A DNA stretch of 64,000 nt from Sphingobacteriales bacterium (GTDB lineage Bacteria > Bacteroidota > Bacteroidia > Chitinophagales > CAIOSU01): the NCBI GenBank assembly GCA_027483645.1, contig JAIXUD010000017.1:62001-126000 (forward strand), in the 5' to 3' direction. This document shows, in pieces, positions 1 to 8,867 of the stretch. Made by a program: the position numbers and the translations under genes. The notes below the pieces were generated by a model that saw only the letters and a program-made list of their open reading frames with translations, was not told the DNA's origin and did not search any database. Numbering within the stretch: position 1 is the first letter of the stretch; each line of letters starts with the position of its first letter.

Positions 1-510
1 AAAACGTTTGATGGTTGGTTTAAGCTGCTAGAAAATGGCAGCTGCCCGAAAATCACCATTAGCACCACGGGCAATTTGGCATCTGATGAGGCCATTGATA
101 TACTGCGCGATATGTACAAAGCATCAAATGCGCTGCGTGCCGTAAAGCCCAAGGACAAGGTTTTCTTGGTAACCGACAGCCTATTTAGCAACCTAATGGA
201 GACCTTCGAAAACATGGATACCGATACCGGCCTTGCCCGCTTAGCCGATGGCGGACCGCTTACCTTCCGTGGCATACCGGTGGAGAGCCAACTGGCTTGG
301 GATACCTCTATTGCCGGACAAACCTTGCCCGATCCGCACAGGGCGGTTTACACCAAAAAAGAGAACCTCATCATCGGTACCGATGTAAAAAACCCAGGCA
401 GCGATGCCAAGTTGTTCTTGGATGAGTTGACCGAGAAGTTCTACTTCAAAGCCAACTTCGATCTAGGCGTGCAGTACTTGTTTGATGAGTACGTGGTGTA
501 TGCGCGATAG
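1..510 (+). CDS. Probable phage major capsid protein, C-terminal part (5' truncated by window edge)
   Basis: The reading frame is open from base 1, so the gene starts outside the window and about 169 codons are seen. The visible part has an early FDGWFK stretch followed by a regular alpha/beta sequence with KDKVFLVTDSLF, and it ends in YLFDEYVVYAR. Short DG-[IWL]-F motifs and this organisation are common in HK97-like capsid proteins of Bacteroidota prophages. The identification rests mainly on that resemblance and on the downstream tail-like, portal and connector genes. It could be another virion structural protein. No ribosome-binding site is relevant because the start is missing. Confidence 0.5.
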   Translation, partial: KTFDGWFKLLENGSCPKITISTTGNLASDEAIDILRDMYKASNALRAVKPKDKVFLVTDSLFSNLMETFENMDTDTGLARLADGGPLTFRGIPVESQLAWDTSIAGQTLPDPHRAVYTKKENLIIGTDVKNPGSDAKLFLDELTEKFYFKANFDLGVQYLFDEYVVYAR

Positions 511-660
511 TATTTAGACACAAGTATCAAGACACAAGACACAAGACTGCTTCAATATACCGATGTGCCGATGTATCACCAATCGCACTTTAAATAATTG
601 GTACATCAGCACATCGGTACATTGGTACATTAATTTTCAAATCTTCAAATCAACAACATT
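511..660. repeat. Simple-word repeats between phage genes
   Basis: This gap holds a run of ACACAAG words (about 517-548) and then an imperfect inverted repeat built from the word ACCGATGTGCCGATGT (about 558-580) and its complement with ATCAGCACATCGGTACAT (about 605-630). Phage genes are normally packed tightly, so this repeat-filled spacer is unusual. No promoter or ORF is recognisable. Confidence 0.6.
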
Positions 661-1233
661 ATGTCTTTTTTAACCCAAGGATTCGCACTTACGTGCGATG
701 ACAACAGTACCATTGGTGGTATCCGGCGACTATTTTTAATTAACCGCGACTCCGTGGAGACCTTTTTGGCTTCTACAGTTGACCATTCTTACACGGATGT
801 AACGGTAGCAGACACGGCCGACGTTGCTAGCCAGTGGCACCAGTTTGAGTTTGCCGATTATAGCCTCAACGCGACTTTCGAAAACTCGCTGGAGGATAAC
901 GGCACCAACTTCGTTTCGTACACCGTTACCGGCTTTATTCCGCGCCAAGAGAAGGAGAAAGCCGACCGCTTGCAGAAGGCCATCAAATCGTGCAAACTGA
1001 TTGCAATTGCCGAAAACAACCAAGGCCAAGCATTTGTGTACGGTTACGATGAGCGCCTGAAAACCAGTGCTGCCCTGCGTGCCGGTGTAAATGGCGAAAC
1101 CGGTAGCGACCTTGCCGACCGCAATGGCTATGAGTTCCGCCTCGAAGGTCGCGGTAGCGACATACCCCGCCAGTATGTGGGCACCATTGTAGCGAGTGCA
1201 GGTGCCGGAACTGCTACCATTACGTTTAGCTAA
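661..1233 (+). CDS. Phage tail-tube-like structural protein (tentative)
   Basis: This 190-residue acidic protein has no signal peptide or membrane segment. The C-terminal half contains AFVYGYDERLKTSAAL and then DLADRNGYEFRLEGRG, a pattern of an added-domain beta strand with an 'aDlNGy.l...G' motif that I associate with tail-tube or similar ring-forming virion proteins of Bacteroidota phages. It lies between the capsid-like gene and the portal gene, which supports a virion role. The assignment to tail tube is inference; another structural protein is possible. An overlapping antisense frame at 736-1029 is a shadow. Confidence 0.45.
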   Translation: MSFLTQGFALTCDDNSTIGGIRRLFLINRDSVETFLASTVDHSYTDVTVADTADVASQWHQFEFADYSLNATFENSLEDNGTNFVSYTVTGFIPRQEKEKADRLQKAIKSCKLIAIAENNQGQAFVYGYDERLKTSAALRAGVNGETGSDLADRNGYEFRLEGRGSDIPRQYVGTIVASAGAGTATITFS

Positions 1234-1236
1234 ACT

Positions 1237-1377
1237 CAGTTACGAGTTACGAGTTGCGGGTTACGAGTTGTAGTTAAACGGATCAAAGATAAAAATGAGT
1301 ATCTCTGGACGCAATACTTACTTGCCTCAACATCCACATAATGCAACTGGCAACCCGTAACTCGCAACCCGCAACAT
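1237..1377. repeat. CGTAACTCG-word inverted repeat in phage gene gap
   Basis: The left part is made of GAGTTACGAGTTGCGGGTTA words (about 1244-1275). The right part (about 1347-1377) is their complement, CAACCCGTAACTCGCAACCC. The same word family appears again at about 6397-6420, after the small holin-like gene. This is a dispersed repeat family and not a terminator, since arms and spacing differ. Confidence 0.65.
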
Positions 1378-1405
1378 TTTTTACCCTAAAATTCCCTTTA
1401 CCTCA

Positions 1406-2683
1406 ATGCAAACCCCCGCCGATAACACACACGAACCCAAAAAACCCGGCCAAATAATCGGTTACCAAGTGCTTAACCCCAAACGGCCTATGAAACCGCT
1501 GGAAAGTGCGGTGCCCGACATCCGCACCCCGTGGATACCTTTTTTTGACGATAGCAACAACCTGTTTATCAACCAACTGGTACACCACTACGAAAACAGC
1601 AGCACACACCGCACCGCCATCAACACCAAGCTGGTATACACCGTAGGCGATGGCTTAATGGTGAACCGTAAGGATGGGCAGCCCTACCAAAAAGACAACA
1701 AACTAGAGCATTGGCTGGCAGAGGTGAACGCAGAGGGCGAGAGCTTACAGGAGCTGTTTGAGCGTTGGGCGCTGGATTATATACTTACCGGCAACTTCGC
1801 CATTGAAACTGCCGAAGAAGGCCGCAGGCTAAACCTATACCACCGCGATGTAACGGAGGTTCGCTTGGGGAAACCCACTGGCCCGTCAATTAAAAAAGCA
1901 TACCTAAGCCAACATTGGAGCCAAGCACTCACTGGCCACAACCCTGGCAACAAGTATGAGGTTAAGGAGATACCCATATTCCAGTTTGATGATGCACAAG
2001 AACATGCCTTGCTTTACGTGCGCGACTACCGCACTGGCCGCCGCTTCTACGGCCTGCCAGATTACTTTACCCTTGGTGGCATGAAGTGGGTAACTATTGA
2101 GTATAAAATACCGGCCTTCAACCTAGATAGGATGGAGAACAAGTTTGTGCCATCGGGCTTGCTTACCCTATTCGGCGAGCCACCCAAAGGGCAAAAAACT
2201 GATGAATACCTCAATAACTTTGTGAAGAGCTTTACTGGCGAAGGAAACAACAGTAAACTGATTGCCCAGATAGTGAGCAACGAGAGCCAAGCGCCAAACT
2301 ATGTACAACTGAACGACGAACCGGAGGGCATCTTCCGCGAGTTGCAAGACCTGGCCGTGCAGAACCTACTGCGTGCTCATCGCACCCACCCAGCCCTACT
2401 AGTTGAAACCAGCGGCAAACTAAGCAGCAGCAGCGAAATACGTACCCTGTTTGAAATATACATGAACACGGTAATCGTAAACTATCAAAACACGCTGTTG
2501 AAGCCGCTCAACAAGCTATTGGCTTACGCCGGTTTCGGCGAATATGAACTAGCGGTAAGTAATGTAGTGCCTGTAAGCTTCATCGGTAGTGTGGATGTAA
2601 ACGCCGTAATACAAGCCAACGAAGCCCGCAAAGAGCTGGGGCTGGAGGCGTTGCAGGAGTTGGAGGGTAGGAGTGTGAAATAG
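1406..2683 (+). CDS. Phage portal protein
   Basis: The product is 425 residues. Portal proteins form the dodecameric ring at one capsid vertex through which DNA is packaged and ejected, and they bind the terminase. The pattern fits the portal fold: an early THRTAINTKLVYTVGDGLMV segment, a wing region with GLPDYFTLGGMKWV, and a C-terminal stem region with LFEIYMNTVIVNYQNTLLKPLN that resembles PBSX/SPP1-type portals. It is similar in length to small portals of Bacteroidota prophages. It sits downstream of the capsid-like gene and upstream of a connector-type gene, although the terminase lies about 7.7 kb further on. The stop codon is followed at once by a dispersed repeat. Confidence 0.75.
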   Translation: MQTPADNTHEPKKPGQIIGYQVLNPKRPMKPLESAVPDIRTPWIPFFDDSNNLFINQLVHHYENSSTHRTAINTKLVYTVGDGLMVNRKDGQPYQKDNKLEHWLAEVNAEGESLQELFERWALDYILTGNFAIETAEEGRRLNLYHRDVTEVRLGKPTGPSIKKAYLSQHWSQALTGHNPGNKYEVKEIPIFQFDDAQEHALLYVRDYRTGRRFYGLPDYFTLGGMKWVTIEYKIPAFNLDRMENKFVPSGLLTLFGEPPKGQKTDEYLNNFVKSFTGEGNNSKLIAQIVSNESQAPNYVQLNDEPEGIFRELQDLAVQNLLRAHRTHPALLVETSGKLSSSSEIRTLFEIYMNTVIVNYQNTLLKPLNKLLAYAGFGEYELAVSNVVPVSFIGSVDVNAVIQANEARKELGLEALQELEGRSVK

Positions 2684-2858
2684 ATTATCTGAATTTGGAT
2701 TCGTCAGATTCTTGGATTTTTAGTATTAATATGAAATTTTAAAACTGCTTGGATGAATTCGTTTTTAGTATTTTTTTAATCCTAGTGAATCGCTACAATC
2801 CAATATACTTTTCTTACGCTTAAGCGTAATCCAAATCATCTTTTCAAATTAGTCACCT
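2684..2858. repeat. Dispersed repeat family A (ATTATCTGAATTTGGATTCG) plus palindrome
   Basis: The first 27 bases after the portal stop (2684-2710) form a unit that recurs with one mismatch at 3335-3361 and at 36250-36276, and inverted at 36371-36396. Near the right end, a perfect 16-bp palindrome TTACGCTTAAGCGTAA lies at about 2815-2830 and is followed by the family word GTAATCCAAATC. Confidence 0.75.
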
Positions 2859-3335
2859 ATGCCCCTTATCACCCCACAGGAAGTGATCAACCTTGCTATT
2901 CCTGGCAAAAACCTCGATACGGCCCTAGTGGCCGAAAGCATCCCCATCGCTTCGCTTAAGTACATCAAACCCGTTGTCGGGGCCTCGCTGTACAGCTTGC
3001 TGACAGCCGAATCGGTAGGTAATACGTTTACCGGTCTCAACCAAAGCCTTTGCAACGATTACCTTAAAGATGCCTTGGCGCGCTATGTGCTATATGAAGC
3101 CTTACCGCTCATGAAGGCGGAGATTACCTCCAACGGTATTCAAACACCCGCCATCGATTTCCATGTGCCGGTTAACGATACCGACTTCGGCATGTTGCGC
3201 AACAAGCTGCTAAGCGATGCCGAACTGCTGGCCCGCGAAATGACGGATTACCTAAAGCGCAACCGCGCCTCCTTCCCCGATTATCCCAATTGCCCAGATG
3301 ACAGCTCGCACAGCAGCTTGCCGTTTCTTTATTAA
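2859..3335 (+). CDS. DUF6712-type phage protein, probable head-tail connector
   Basis: This is a 158-residue, mostly helical protein. It opens with PLITPQEVINLAIPGKNLD and has a middle segment YLKDALARYVLYEALPLMKAEI, followed by a second helical half ending in a Pro/Ser-rich tail. Proteins of this size and layout after the portal gene in Bacteroidota prophages are usually annotated DUF6712 and probably serve as head-completion or neck proteins. I recognise the family from its N-terminal 'LIT.q.v....p' and 'a....l...iG..LY..L' pattern; the connector role is inferred from size and position. Confidence 0.5.
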   Translation: MPLITPQEVINLAIPGKNLDTALVAESIPIASLKYIKPVVGASLYSLLTAESVGNTFTGLNQSLCNDYLKDALARYVLYEALPLMKAEITSNGIQTPAIDFHVPVNDTDFGMLRNKLLSDAELLAREMTDYLKRNRASFPDYPNCPDDSSHSSLPFLY

Positions 3336-3482
3336 TTATCTGAATTTGGATCCGTCAGATTGAAGGATTATTCGGATGAAGATATCCTGTACTAACGCAA
3401 TCCATAATCTTACAACACTTCGCAATCCTATTAATCCTTCAATCTGACGCACTTTATCATGCGCCAGCATAATCCCAATCCT
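3335..3482. repeat. Family A repeat with 18-bp inverted repeat
   Basis: The unit at 3335-3361 overlaps the stop codon of the connector gene. Its end, CGTCAGATTGAAGGATTA (3353-3370), is matched by the exact reverse complement at 3432-3449. The gap then ends with GCATAATCCCAATCC, a word also found at about 2826 and 53638. The repeat runs into the first ATG of the next frame (3459), which argues that the true start of the next gene is the later ATG at 3483. Confidence 0.75.
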
Positions 3483-6143
3483 ATGCCAACTTTCTCCAAT
3501 GTACATGCCGAGCTTGACAACCATGAACTGCACCCGCCGAGGGATTTTAGCTTGGCGGATAATGATACCTTTTTAGCCAAAAACCCCTTGGGAGATATTG
3601 AATGGTTTGATACCTACTGGCAGCGACCCATTTTGGATTTTGCCAATGCCGCCCTACCACCCCTCACCCTTACCCATGGTGATAGATATATTCTATCAGG
3701 TTACCCATCCGATATGGACACGTCTATCGACTATTCCATCGACGGTTCTATTGACATGGATACCAGCATGGATAGCACCGCTATTAGCACCGACCCTACC
3801 GACGGTGGTTATGTGCACCCCACCTGGGGCGATGCCAAAATTGGCGATATAGTGGAGTACTACCGCTTGGACAATAAAAGCCAGCCAGTGTATGATTGGC
3901 GAGCAGTTGCCCCACAAACGGGCTACCAAGTGTTTAACCTGGTCGATCAAGCTATCTATCATTATAGCAGCAACAATTGGAAAAAACTCGATGATGCGGG
4001 TGCAGTGCAGTTTACTGCTACCCATGCCGCCCTTTTGGCATTATCAACCTCGGGCCAACTTACACCAGGGGCAAGATACTTGCTTGCCGAAAGGAATATT
4101 ATACTCACTGCGGTATCAACATCCGCGCTTAGTATTGAGGGAGATTACACGTGTGCGCTACCAGCGCATGGCTACATCGAATTGGTGGCAGGAGCTGCGG
4201 GTAGCGTAGATTCTATTATTATCAATGGGCAAGAACTGCTGTCGGTGCCTATTGCTTTCGATACCGATCTGCTCCAAACGGCAGCAAGCGTTGCCGATGC
4301 CATAGCCACGGCAACCAACAACCAACACTACCGCACTGTATCAATAGGCAAACGTATTTACATAGCCTACATTAATCCATTAGGCGCCCTGTACAATGGT
4401 GTTGCCATTGAGGTGCTGGCCACAGGCATCACTGCCCAAAGCCATCCATTTGCCAATGGCCGAGATGTGGGTGAGTACTGGTTTAAAGTGAAGTATAACC
4501 TTGACGATGATTGGATAGCCGAAATGGCTGACAACCAAGGTAACGTGGTGCGCTGCACACAATCGGTGGTTGATCATTTTGGTATTAACCCTTACGACCT
4601 CTTTCCATGGGCATACCCAAATGTGTTTGGCAACCTTGTGGAAGACGCTATGTTTATAGGTTTCCCAAGTGGCGAGGTGAGCCACAACCAATTTTATGAC
4701 AAGAGCATTGTTACCCTAAACTTACCCACCAATGGCATTTTCAAACAAAATGTGTTTCAGCAGCAATCCATATTACTGCTGAGTAGTGTTGGTGGTCAAT
4801 TTGCAAAGAACACGCTTTACTTCACCTTTATGGACTTCGACAGCCAAAGCCTTAGTGACATACTTGACAATGCTATGTCGACATGTACTATGGTAGGCCG
4901 GAGCATTACAACAGGAACAATAGGTGGAAATACGTTTGCAAATACCAGCATAGAGCTAAATGGTGCTAATGCCGTATCGCTTTCGCTGAACCAAATAAGC
5001 TCTAGCGATTTGTTTTTTAACAACGCGCAACTGCAATTTTCCAATAACCAAATGCTAAATGTTACGGTTAACGGTAACAATGCGCATTTTGAAATGAACG
5101 AAAACATTTGCAAAAACTGCCTGATAGATATTACTAATGCTGATAACAACTACCGCGTAACAGGTAATACCATTACCGATAATGCGGTGTTGACCCTTCA
5201 GGGTGCAGAAGGCAGCTTTAACTACAACCTAGTAGGCCCTACCTTGCTGCAAGGCAATAACAGCCAGACCGATTTTACCAACAATACCCTTAAACACTAT
5301 TGCACCCTCAACCTTACCAATTATGAGGGCACGTCGTTCAATGAAAACCAGATAGATGGCTCCGATATCAACTTCTCCTCTTCCAACGGCAGTTTTAGTA
5401 GAAATACGGTACACCATAGCAATGTGAATCTTTACCAGCACAACAACGACTGCGTGCAGAACGAGTTTTGGTTTGCCGACATCACTAGTGAAAACTCCAA
5501 TAGCCACATCAACAACAACCGCATCGACCGGAGCACGGTAAAGCTAAGCAATACCAACGCCGAGTTCTCCGGCAACGTAGCCACCTATTACTCTACGTAT
5601 GATTTGGATGAGTTTTTGGGAGGGAGGTTTACCTTAAATAAAATAGATAATGGTTCCGAACTTCTGACGAAAGGAAGTACAGTGGATTATGGAGGTATAG
5701 TTGTTCAAGAAGACACAATATTAGATGTGAGATACCGATCAACACTACTCTATGATTGCCAATTTGCACTTCCCGTTGGCACAATTAGGCTTCTACAATC
5801 ACATGTTTCAGGGCGCTACTACAAAGGAAGCAGCAATTTAGAAGCAGAGGTCACCATTGATTCAAGTGGAGTGCTAGATTTGGGTATTCTTGATGCCGCT
5901 TTTTCAGGGATACTATGGATTAATAATACTGCAACTTTAAATGAGATCAGAAGTACTACTCACTCTCCTGGTACAATTATCTTACGTCCAAAGGTTGGAC
6001 AAACCTTAACGCTCAATGCTTCCAGCATCAATTATAAATTTGCTTCTGGCATTGTCAGTCAACCCATAGATGGAAGTTTGGGAGGCTTTACAGTTATGCG
6101 TAACATTAATCCATTAGTGATAACTGAACTCTTTGCTGGATAA
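3483..6143 (+). CDS. Phage-associated right-handed beta-helix protein (tail fibre or spike-like)
   Basis: The product has about 886 residues from the ATG at 3483; an in-frame ATG at 3459 lies inside a dispersed repeat and is less likely. The N-terminus (NHELHPPRDFSLADNDTFLAKN) resembles phage proteins that attach to a structural base. An Asp/Ser/Thr-rich stretch of near-repeats (DTSID, DGSIDMDTSMD) follows at about residues 78-105. From about residue 400 to 760 there is a long series of N-x-F/N-x-I rungs such as GNTFANTSI, NNNRIDRSTV and FTNNTLKHY, typical of a right-handed parallel beta-helix. No catalytic motif is evident. A virion spike or fibre role is inferred from the fold and from the portal and holin genes on either side. 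Confidence 0.6.
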   Translation: MPTFSNVHAELDNHELHPPRDFSLADNDTFLAKNPLGDIEWFDTYWQRPILDFANAALPPLTLTHGDRYILSGYPSDMDTSIDYSIDGSIDMDTSMDSTAISTDPTDGGYVHPTWGDAKIGDIVEYYRLDNKSQPVYDWRAVAPQTGYQVFNLVDQAIYHYSSNNWKKLDDAGAVQFTATHAALLALSTSGQLTPGARYLLAERNIILTAVSTSALSIEGDYTCALPAHGYIELVAGAAGSVDSIIINGQELLSVPIAFDTDLLQTAASVADAIATATNNQHYRTVSIGKRIYIAYINPLGALYNGVAIEVLATGITAQSHPFANGRDVGEYWFKVKYNLDDDWIAEMADNQGNVVRCTQSVVDHFGINPYDLFPWAYPNVFGNLVEDAMFIGFPSGEVSHNQFYDKSIVTLNLPTNGIFKQNVFQQQSILLLSSVGGQFAKNTLYFTFMDFDSQSLSDILDNAMSTCTMVGRSITTGTIGGNTFANTSIELNGANAVSLSLNQISSSDLFFNNAQLQFSNNQMLNVTVNGNNAHFEMNENICKNCLIDITNADNNYRVTGNTITDNAVLTLQGAEGSFNYNLVGPTLLQGNNSQTDFTNNTLKHYCTLNLTNYEGTSFNENQIDGSDINFSSSNGSFSRNTVHHSNVNLYQHNNDCVQNEFWFADITSENSNSHINNNRIDRSTVKLSNTNAEFSGNVATYYSTYDLDEFLGGRFTLNKIDNGSELLTKGSTVDYGGIVVQEDTILDVRYRSTLLYDCQFALPVGTIRLLQSHVSGRYYKGSSNLEAEVTIDSSGVLDLGILDAAFSGILWINNTATLNEIRSTTHSPGTIILRPKVGQTLTLNASSINYKFASGIVSQPIDGSLGGFTVMRNINPLVITELFAG

Positions 6144-6178
6144 TCCAACTTCTTCACCCCCTAACCCACAAAACCTTT

Positions 6179-6373
6179 ATGCACAAGTTCAGTTTATTTC
6201 TCCGGGAGCACCCGGGGTGGGGGATGTTTTCGTCTGTTGGTGGGGCGCTACAGGCCCTTATCGAAACTTCCACGCCCATTTTGCAATACTTGGCGCTGGT
6301 CATTGGCGTGGGTATTGGCTTGCTTACCCTACTTGCCAAAATCAAAGAGTTGCGCAACAACGGCAACTTGTAA
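6179..6373 (+). CDS. Small holin-like membrane protein
   Basis: This 64-residue protein has one clear hydrophobic segment, ILQYLALVIGVGIGLLTLL (about residues 34-52), followed by a short charged tail (AKIKELRNNGNL). The amphipathic N-terminus contains HPGWGMFSSVGGALQALIE. Small one-span proteins just before a 3TM holin in phage gene order are often lysis accessories. A longer overlapping frame (6133-6417) is without hydrophobic character or family resemblance and is taken as a shadow. The function is inferred from size and position. Confidence 0.5.
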   Translation: MHKFSLFLREHPGWGMFSSVGGALQALIETSTPILQYLALVIGVGIGLLTLLAKIKELRNNGNL

Positions 6374-6435
6374 AACCTTGCTTTAGCAAGAGCAAACTCG
6401 CAACTCGTAACTCGTAACCACAAACCCACATCCCT

Positions 6436-6903
6436 ATGTCAATGATACCCAAAATGATTGTTGGGGCTGCTACCGAATTGGTAGAGGCCACCGGCAACGC
6501 GCTCGACAACCTGATTACCAACCCGGAAGAACGCCTAAAAGCACGGGAAGAAATTTCCAACGCCATAATGGGCAAGCTCAATGAGCTGGCCAGCTACCAG
6601 CGCGACATACTAAATACGGAGCTGCAAGGCACCAAGCTGCAGCGCAATTGGCGGCCGTTGGTAATGCTCGCCTTTGCCTTTATCATTGTGTACCACTATT
6701 TCCTGCAACCACTCCTAGGCCATTGGCTCGATGTTCCCGCCATTCCATTGCCCGACCGGTTTTGGGGTCTGCTGGAGCTTGGCCTTGGCGGCTATGTAAT
6801 AGGCCGCTCTATTGAAAAGGTGGCAACCACGGTTACTGAAAACATGGAGTTGCCCAGGGTAACTAGAAGAATGAGAAGGCGACAGGAAAAAGGGAAGGAG
6901 TAG
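6436..6903 (+). CDS. 3TM-type phage holin-like protein
   Basis: The product is 155 residues. An amphipathic helical N-terminal half (about 1-75) is followed by the conserved NWRPLVMLAFAFIIVYHYF membrane segment (about 76-94). Then come a short loop with PAIPLPDRFW and a second hydrophobic segment, LLELGLGGYVIGRSIEK (about 110-130), with a basic tail rich in Arg and Lys. The NWRP and GGY.IGRS..K signatures are typical of the Holin_3TMs family, whose members are placed in phage lysis cassettes. It is in the same direction as, and shortly after, the small membrane protein. It ends the continuous run of phage genes. Confidence 0.7.
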   Translation: MSMIPKMIVGAATELVEATGNALDNLITNPEERLKAREEISNAIMGKLNELASYQRDILNTELQGTKLQRNWRPLVMLAFAFIIVYHYFLQPLLGHWLDVPAIPLPDRFWGLLELGLGGYVIGRSIEKVATTVTENMELPRVTRRMRRRQEKGKE

Positions 6904-6944
6904 GAGAAAAGAAGGGAAAGAGTAAGAGAGGGAGAAAGAGTCTC

Positions 6945-6979
6945 AAAAAAATACCGGCACGATGACCAATCGTGCCGGT
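6945..6979 (-). terminator. Rho-independent terminator of the FISUMP gene
   Basis: A perfect 11-bp stem, ACCGGCACGAT / ATCGTGCCGGT, with a 5-nt loop lies at 6953-6979. On the minus strand it is followed by a run of T residues (6946-6952 complemented), which fits termination of the minus-strand gene that ends at 7040. Confidence 0.75.
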
Positions 6980-7039
6980 GCAAACAACCAAACGTAATGA
7001 AACCAGATATGAAGGTACGCTCGCTGGAGGGCGGTCTAT

Positions 7040-7600
7040 TTATTCTCCTTTGGGCAGGTCTTTAACACAACGGCAGCTTACTCCCCGCTCAATAGGCGCA
7101 TAGTTATCCAGTACTAGGGGGCTGTAGGCTTTCACTTCTTTTATAAATGCTTGTTTCGCGTTCATGGGGCTGGCGCTCCAAAAGGCCGCTTCGCTTTCTT
7201 TAGCTTTAAATTCGTCCACATTTTCCACTTTAAAACCAGCATACAGGGCATTGAAACCGCTATCGCCACTGGTTTTAAGTTTTAGGGCAGCCATTTTTTG
7301 TCCGCCCAAGGTGGTTACCAGGTCTTCCCAGTCGGCATTGGTAGGCAGGCGCCATCCTTCACCAATACGAGAGCAGGCAATAGTTGCAAGCTCCCAAGTA
7401 TATAAGCGGCCATATTTTTTGCAGTTCATGGGGTCGTTGCCATAGCACCATGAGCCCGCATAGGGTACATTCACGTTTTCGGCCAACCAAAGCTTGGTGC
7501 CTACTTGCACGGTTTTAGGTGCGGGTTTTTCCTGTGGCGCAAAAGCTGCAATAAGCAGCGCGACCAGGCTGATGATTGCCAAACAAAACAGGCGCAACAT
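7040..7600 (-). CDS. FISUMP-domain secreted protein
   Basis: The ATG at 7600 gives a product of about 186 residues with a signal peptide (MLRLFCLAIISLVALLIAAF); the longer frame to 7609 would begin with TTG. The mature part follows the Fibrobacter succinogenes major paralogous domain pattern: VQVGTKLWLAENVNV, then CYGNDPMNCKKYGRLYTWE, then GWRLPTNADWEDL, FNALYAGF, AAFWSAS and a final SCRCVKD. The four or more cysteines suggest disulfides outside the cytoplasm. Such proteins are common in Bacteroidota and their molecular role is not known. The gene is in the opposite direction to the flanking phage genes and interrupts the block. Confidence 0.8.
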   Translation of the reverse strand: MLRLFCLAIISLVALLIAAFAPQEKPAPKTVQVGTKLWLAENVNVPYAGSWCYGNDPMNCKKYGRLYTWELATIACSRIGEGWRLPTNADWEDLVTTLGGQKMAALKLKTSGDSGFNALYAGFKVENVDEFKAKESEAAFWSASPMNAKQAFIKEVKAYSPLVLDNYAPIERGVSCRCVKDLPKGE

Positions 7601-7724
7601 ATCTTTCAAGGTTCAGTTGCATCAAATATCGGTATGTATTGCCTGCATTTGCAACAATCCGGCAGTATAGATGCCCACGCCAACAGGGGATTATTGGCCA
7701 AATTGTATTTTATACTGTACAATA

Positions 7725-8153
7725 TTAAGCAGCAAGCTGCCCAAAGCTGCCTTGCTCTGTGCTTAGGTAGCGTTTGCTCCATTTAAGGGCTGCCTCATCA
7801 GAGTTGAAATAGCGGGTAGGGCACCCCGATGGGCGAAACAATAGGGAGAAATTAGCCAACATCCTACCCCATGATGATTCTATAACCATGGCCAGGCATT
7901 GGTGCGGAATGTTCTCACTTTGGCTGAGCAAATAGATTTTGGCAGTGGTATCAATTTCCTCAATATGCCTAAGGTCAACCACTACTGGGCGGCTGGTGTA
8001 GTGAGAAAGGTTGCCGATGGTTTCCATCAGCTTTTGTGCTTCGCGGGTGCGCATGTGCACACCATCGTTTATGTGCACTTGCACTACAGAGTCATCTCGC
8101 AGCCAAAGGTTGCCAAACTCCAAAAGAACTTCAATGTGCTTGCCGCTTCCCAT
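7725..8153 (-). CDS. STAS-like / DUF7793-type protein
   Basis: This cytoplasmic 142-residue protein starts at the ATG at 8153. The pattern WLRDDSVVQVHIND, followed by a helix (REAQKLMETIGNL), the strand PVVVDLRHIEEID and a final SDEAALKWSKRYL, resembles the small STAS-like fold that Bacteroidota genomes carry under DUF7793. Such proteins are thought to be regulatory binding modules. It is divergent from the Cys-rich gene at 8258, with 104 bp between them. The family name is from memory, so it needs a profile search. Confidence 0.55.
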   Translation of the reverse strand: MGSGKHIEVLLEFGNLWLRDDSVVQVHINDGVHMRTREAQKLMETIGNLSHYTSRPVVVDLRHIEEIDTTAKIYLLSQSENIPHQCLAMVIESSWGRMLANFSLLFRPSGCPTRYFNSDEAALKWSKRYLSTEQGSFGQLAA

Positions 8154-8257
8154 AGCATACTGTTTTATGTAGTATATATACGCCCACTTTGTAATTTAGT
8201 TTTACTGCCTCCCAAAGCCGGTCGGTTTCTGTTATCTTTATGCAAGAAGCGTGAACA

Positions 8258-8863
8258 ATGAACAACGAAAACGAAGAAGAGTTTATAGAAATACGGTTGA
8301 CCGATATTCCCAAAGAGTTTTATAGCGAGGCTACTGGTAAACCGTTTGCGAATTGTAGTGTTTGCGAAAAGCATTTGCTTACGGCAGGAACCCGGTACAT
8401 GGTAGAAAAAGCGGTGAAACGCTACCCCAAGTACAAGCACCAAGATGTGATTTTTGAGTATGCCATCTGTGAGGAATGCCAGATACAGATGCATGAAAAA
8501 CTTTCAACGGAATCGAAACAGCGGATGATGGAGTTTATGAACCAGCGGGTAAAACCAGGAGCGCGCAGCAATAAGTTTTACCACGAAGAACGCTTTGAGC
8601 TAACAGACTGGATAGGGAACTGTGCCGTAACCCAACAGCCCCTGGCCGAGCTTACTGAATACCAGATAATGGCCCCTTTTGATGGCAATAAAATGGCTTA
8701 CACGGTTTTCCCCATGATGCTGAGCGTGCAGGCGCTTGATGAGATGGTGGAACTGCTGAGCACCAAAAGCTTAGAGGTACTGAACGGGTTTAAAGACGAT
8801 ATAACCGGCATGCCGCCAGACCTGCACGAACTGTTTAAGGAGAGTAGGTTTGTGGTGATGTAG
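8258..8863 (+). CDS. Uncharacterised Cys-rich cytoplasmic protein, possible metal binding
   Basis: The protein has 201 residues and no signal or membrane segment. The N-terminal half has CSVCEKH (about residues 34-40) and CEEC (about 74-77), two CxxC pairs that could bind one zinc ion like a treble-clef or zinc-ribbon knuckle. A later Cys in GNCAVTQQPL and a C-terminal helical part (VQALDEMVELLSTKSLEVL) follow. I do not recognise a family with known function; similar proteins appear in Bacteroidota genomes. A -7-like box, TATCTTTA, lies at 8233-8240, 17 bases before the ATG. Confidence 0.6.
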   Translation: MNNENEEEFIEIRLTDIPKEFYSEATGKPFANCSVCEKHLLTAGTRYMVEKAVKRYPKYKHQDVIFEYAICEECQIQMHEKLSTESKQRMMEFMNQRVKPGARSNKFYHEERFELTDWIGNCAVTQQPLAELTEYQIMAPFDGNKMAYTVFPMMLSVQALDEMVELLSTKSLEVLNGFKDDITGMPPDLHELFKESRFVVM

Positions 8864-8867
8864 TTTT

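Noticed and set aside
6133..6417. 94-residue frame overlapping the small holin-like gene
   Set aside because: It has no hydrophobic pattern or family resemblance, and the overlapped 64-residue frame has a proper membrane segment.
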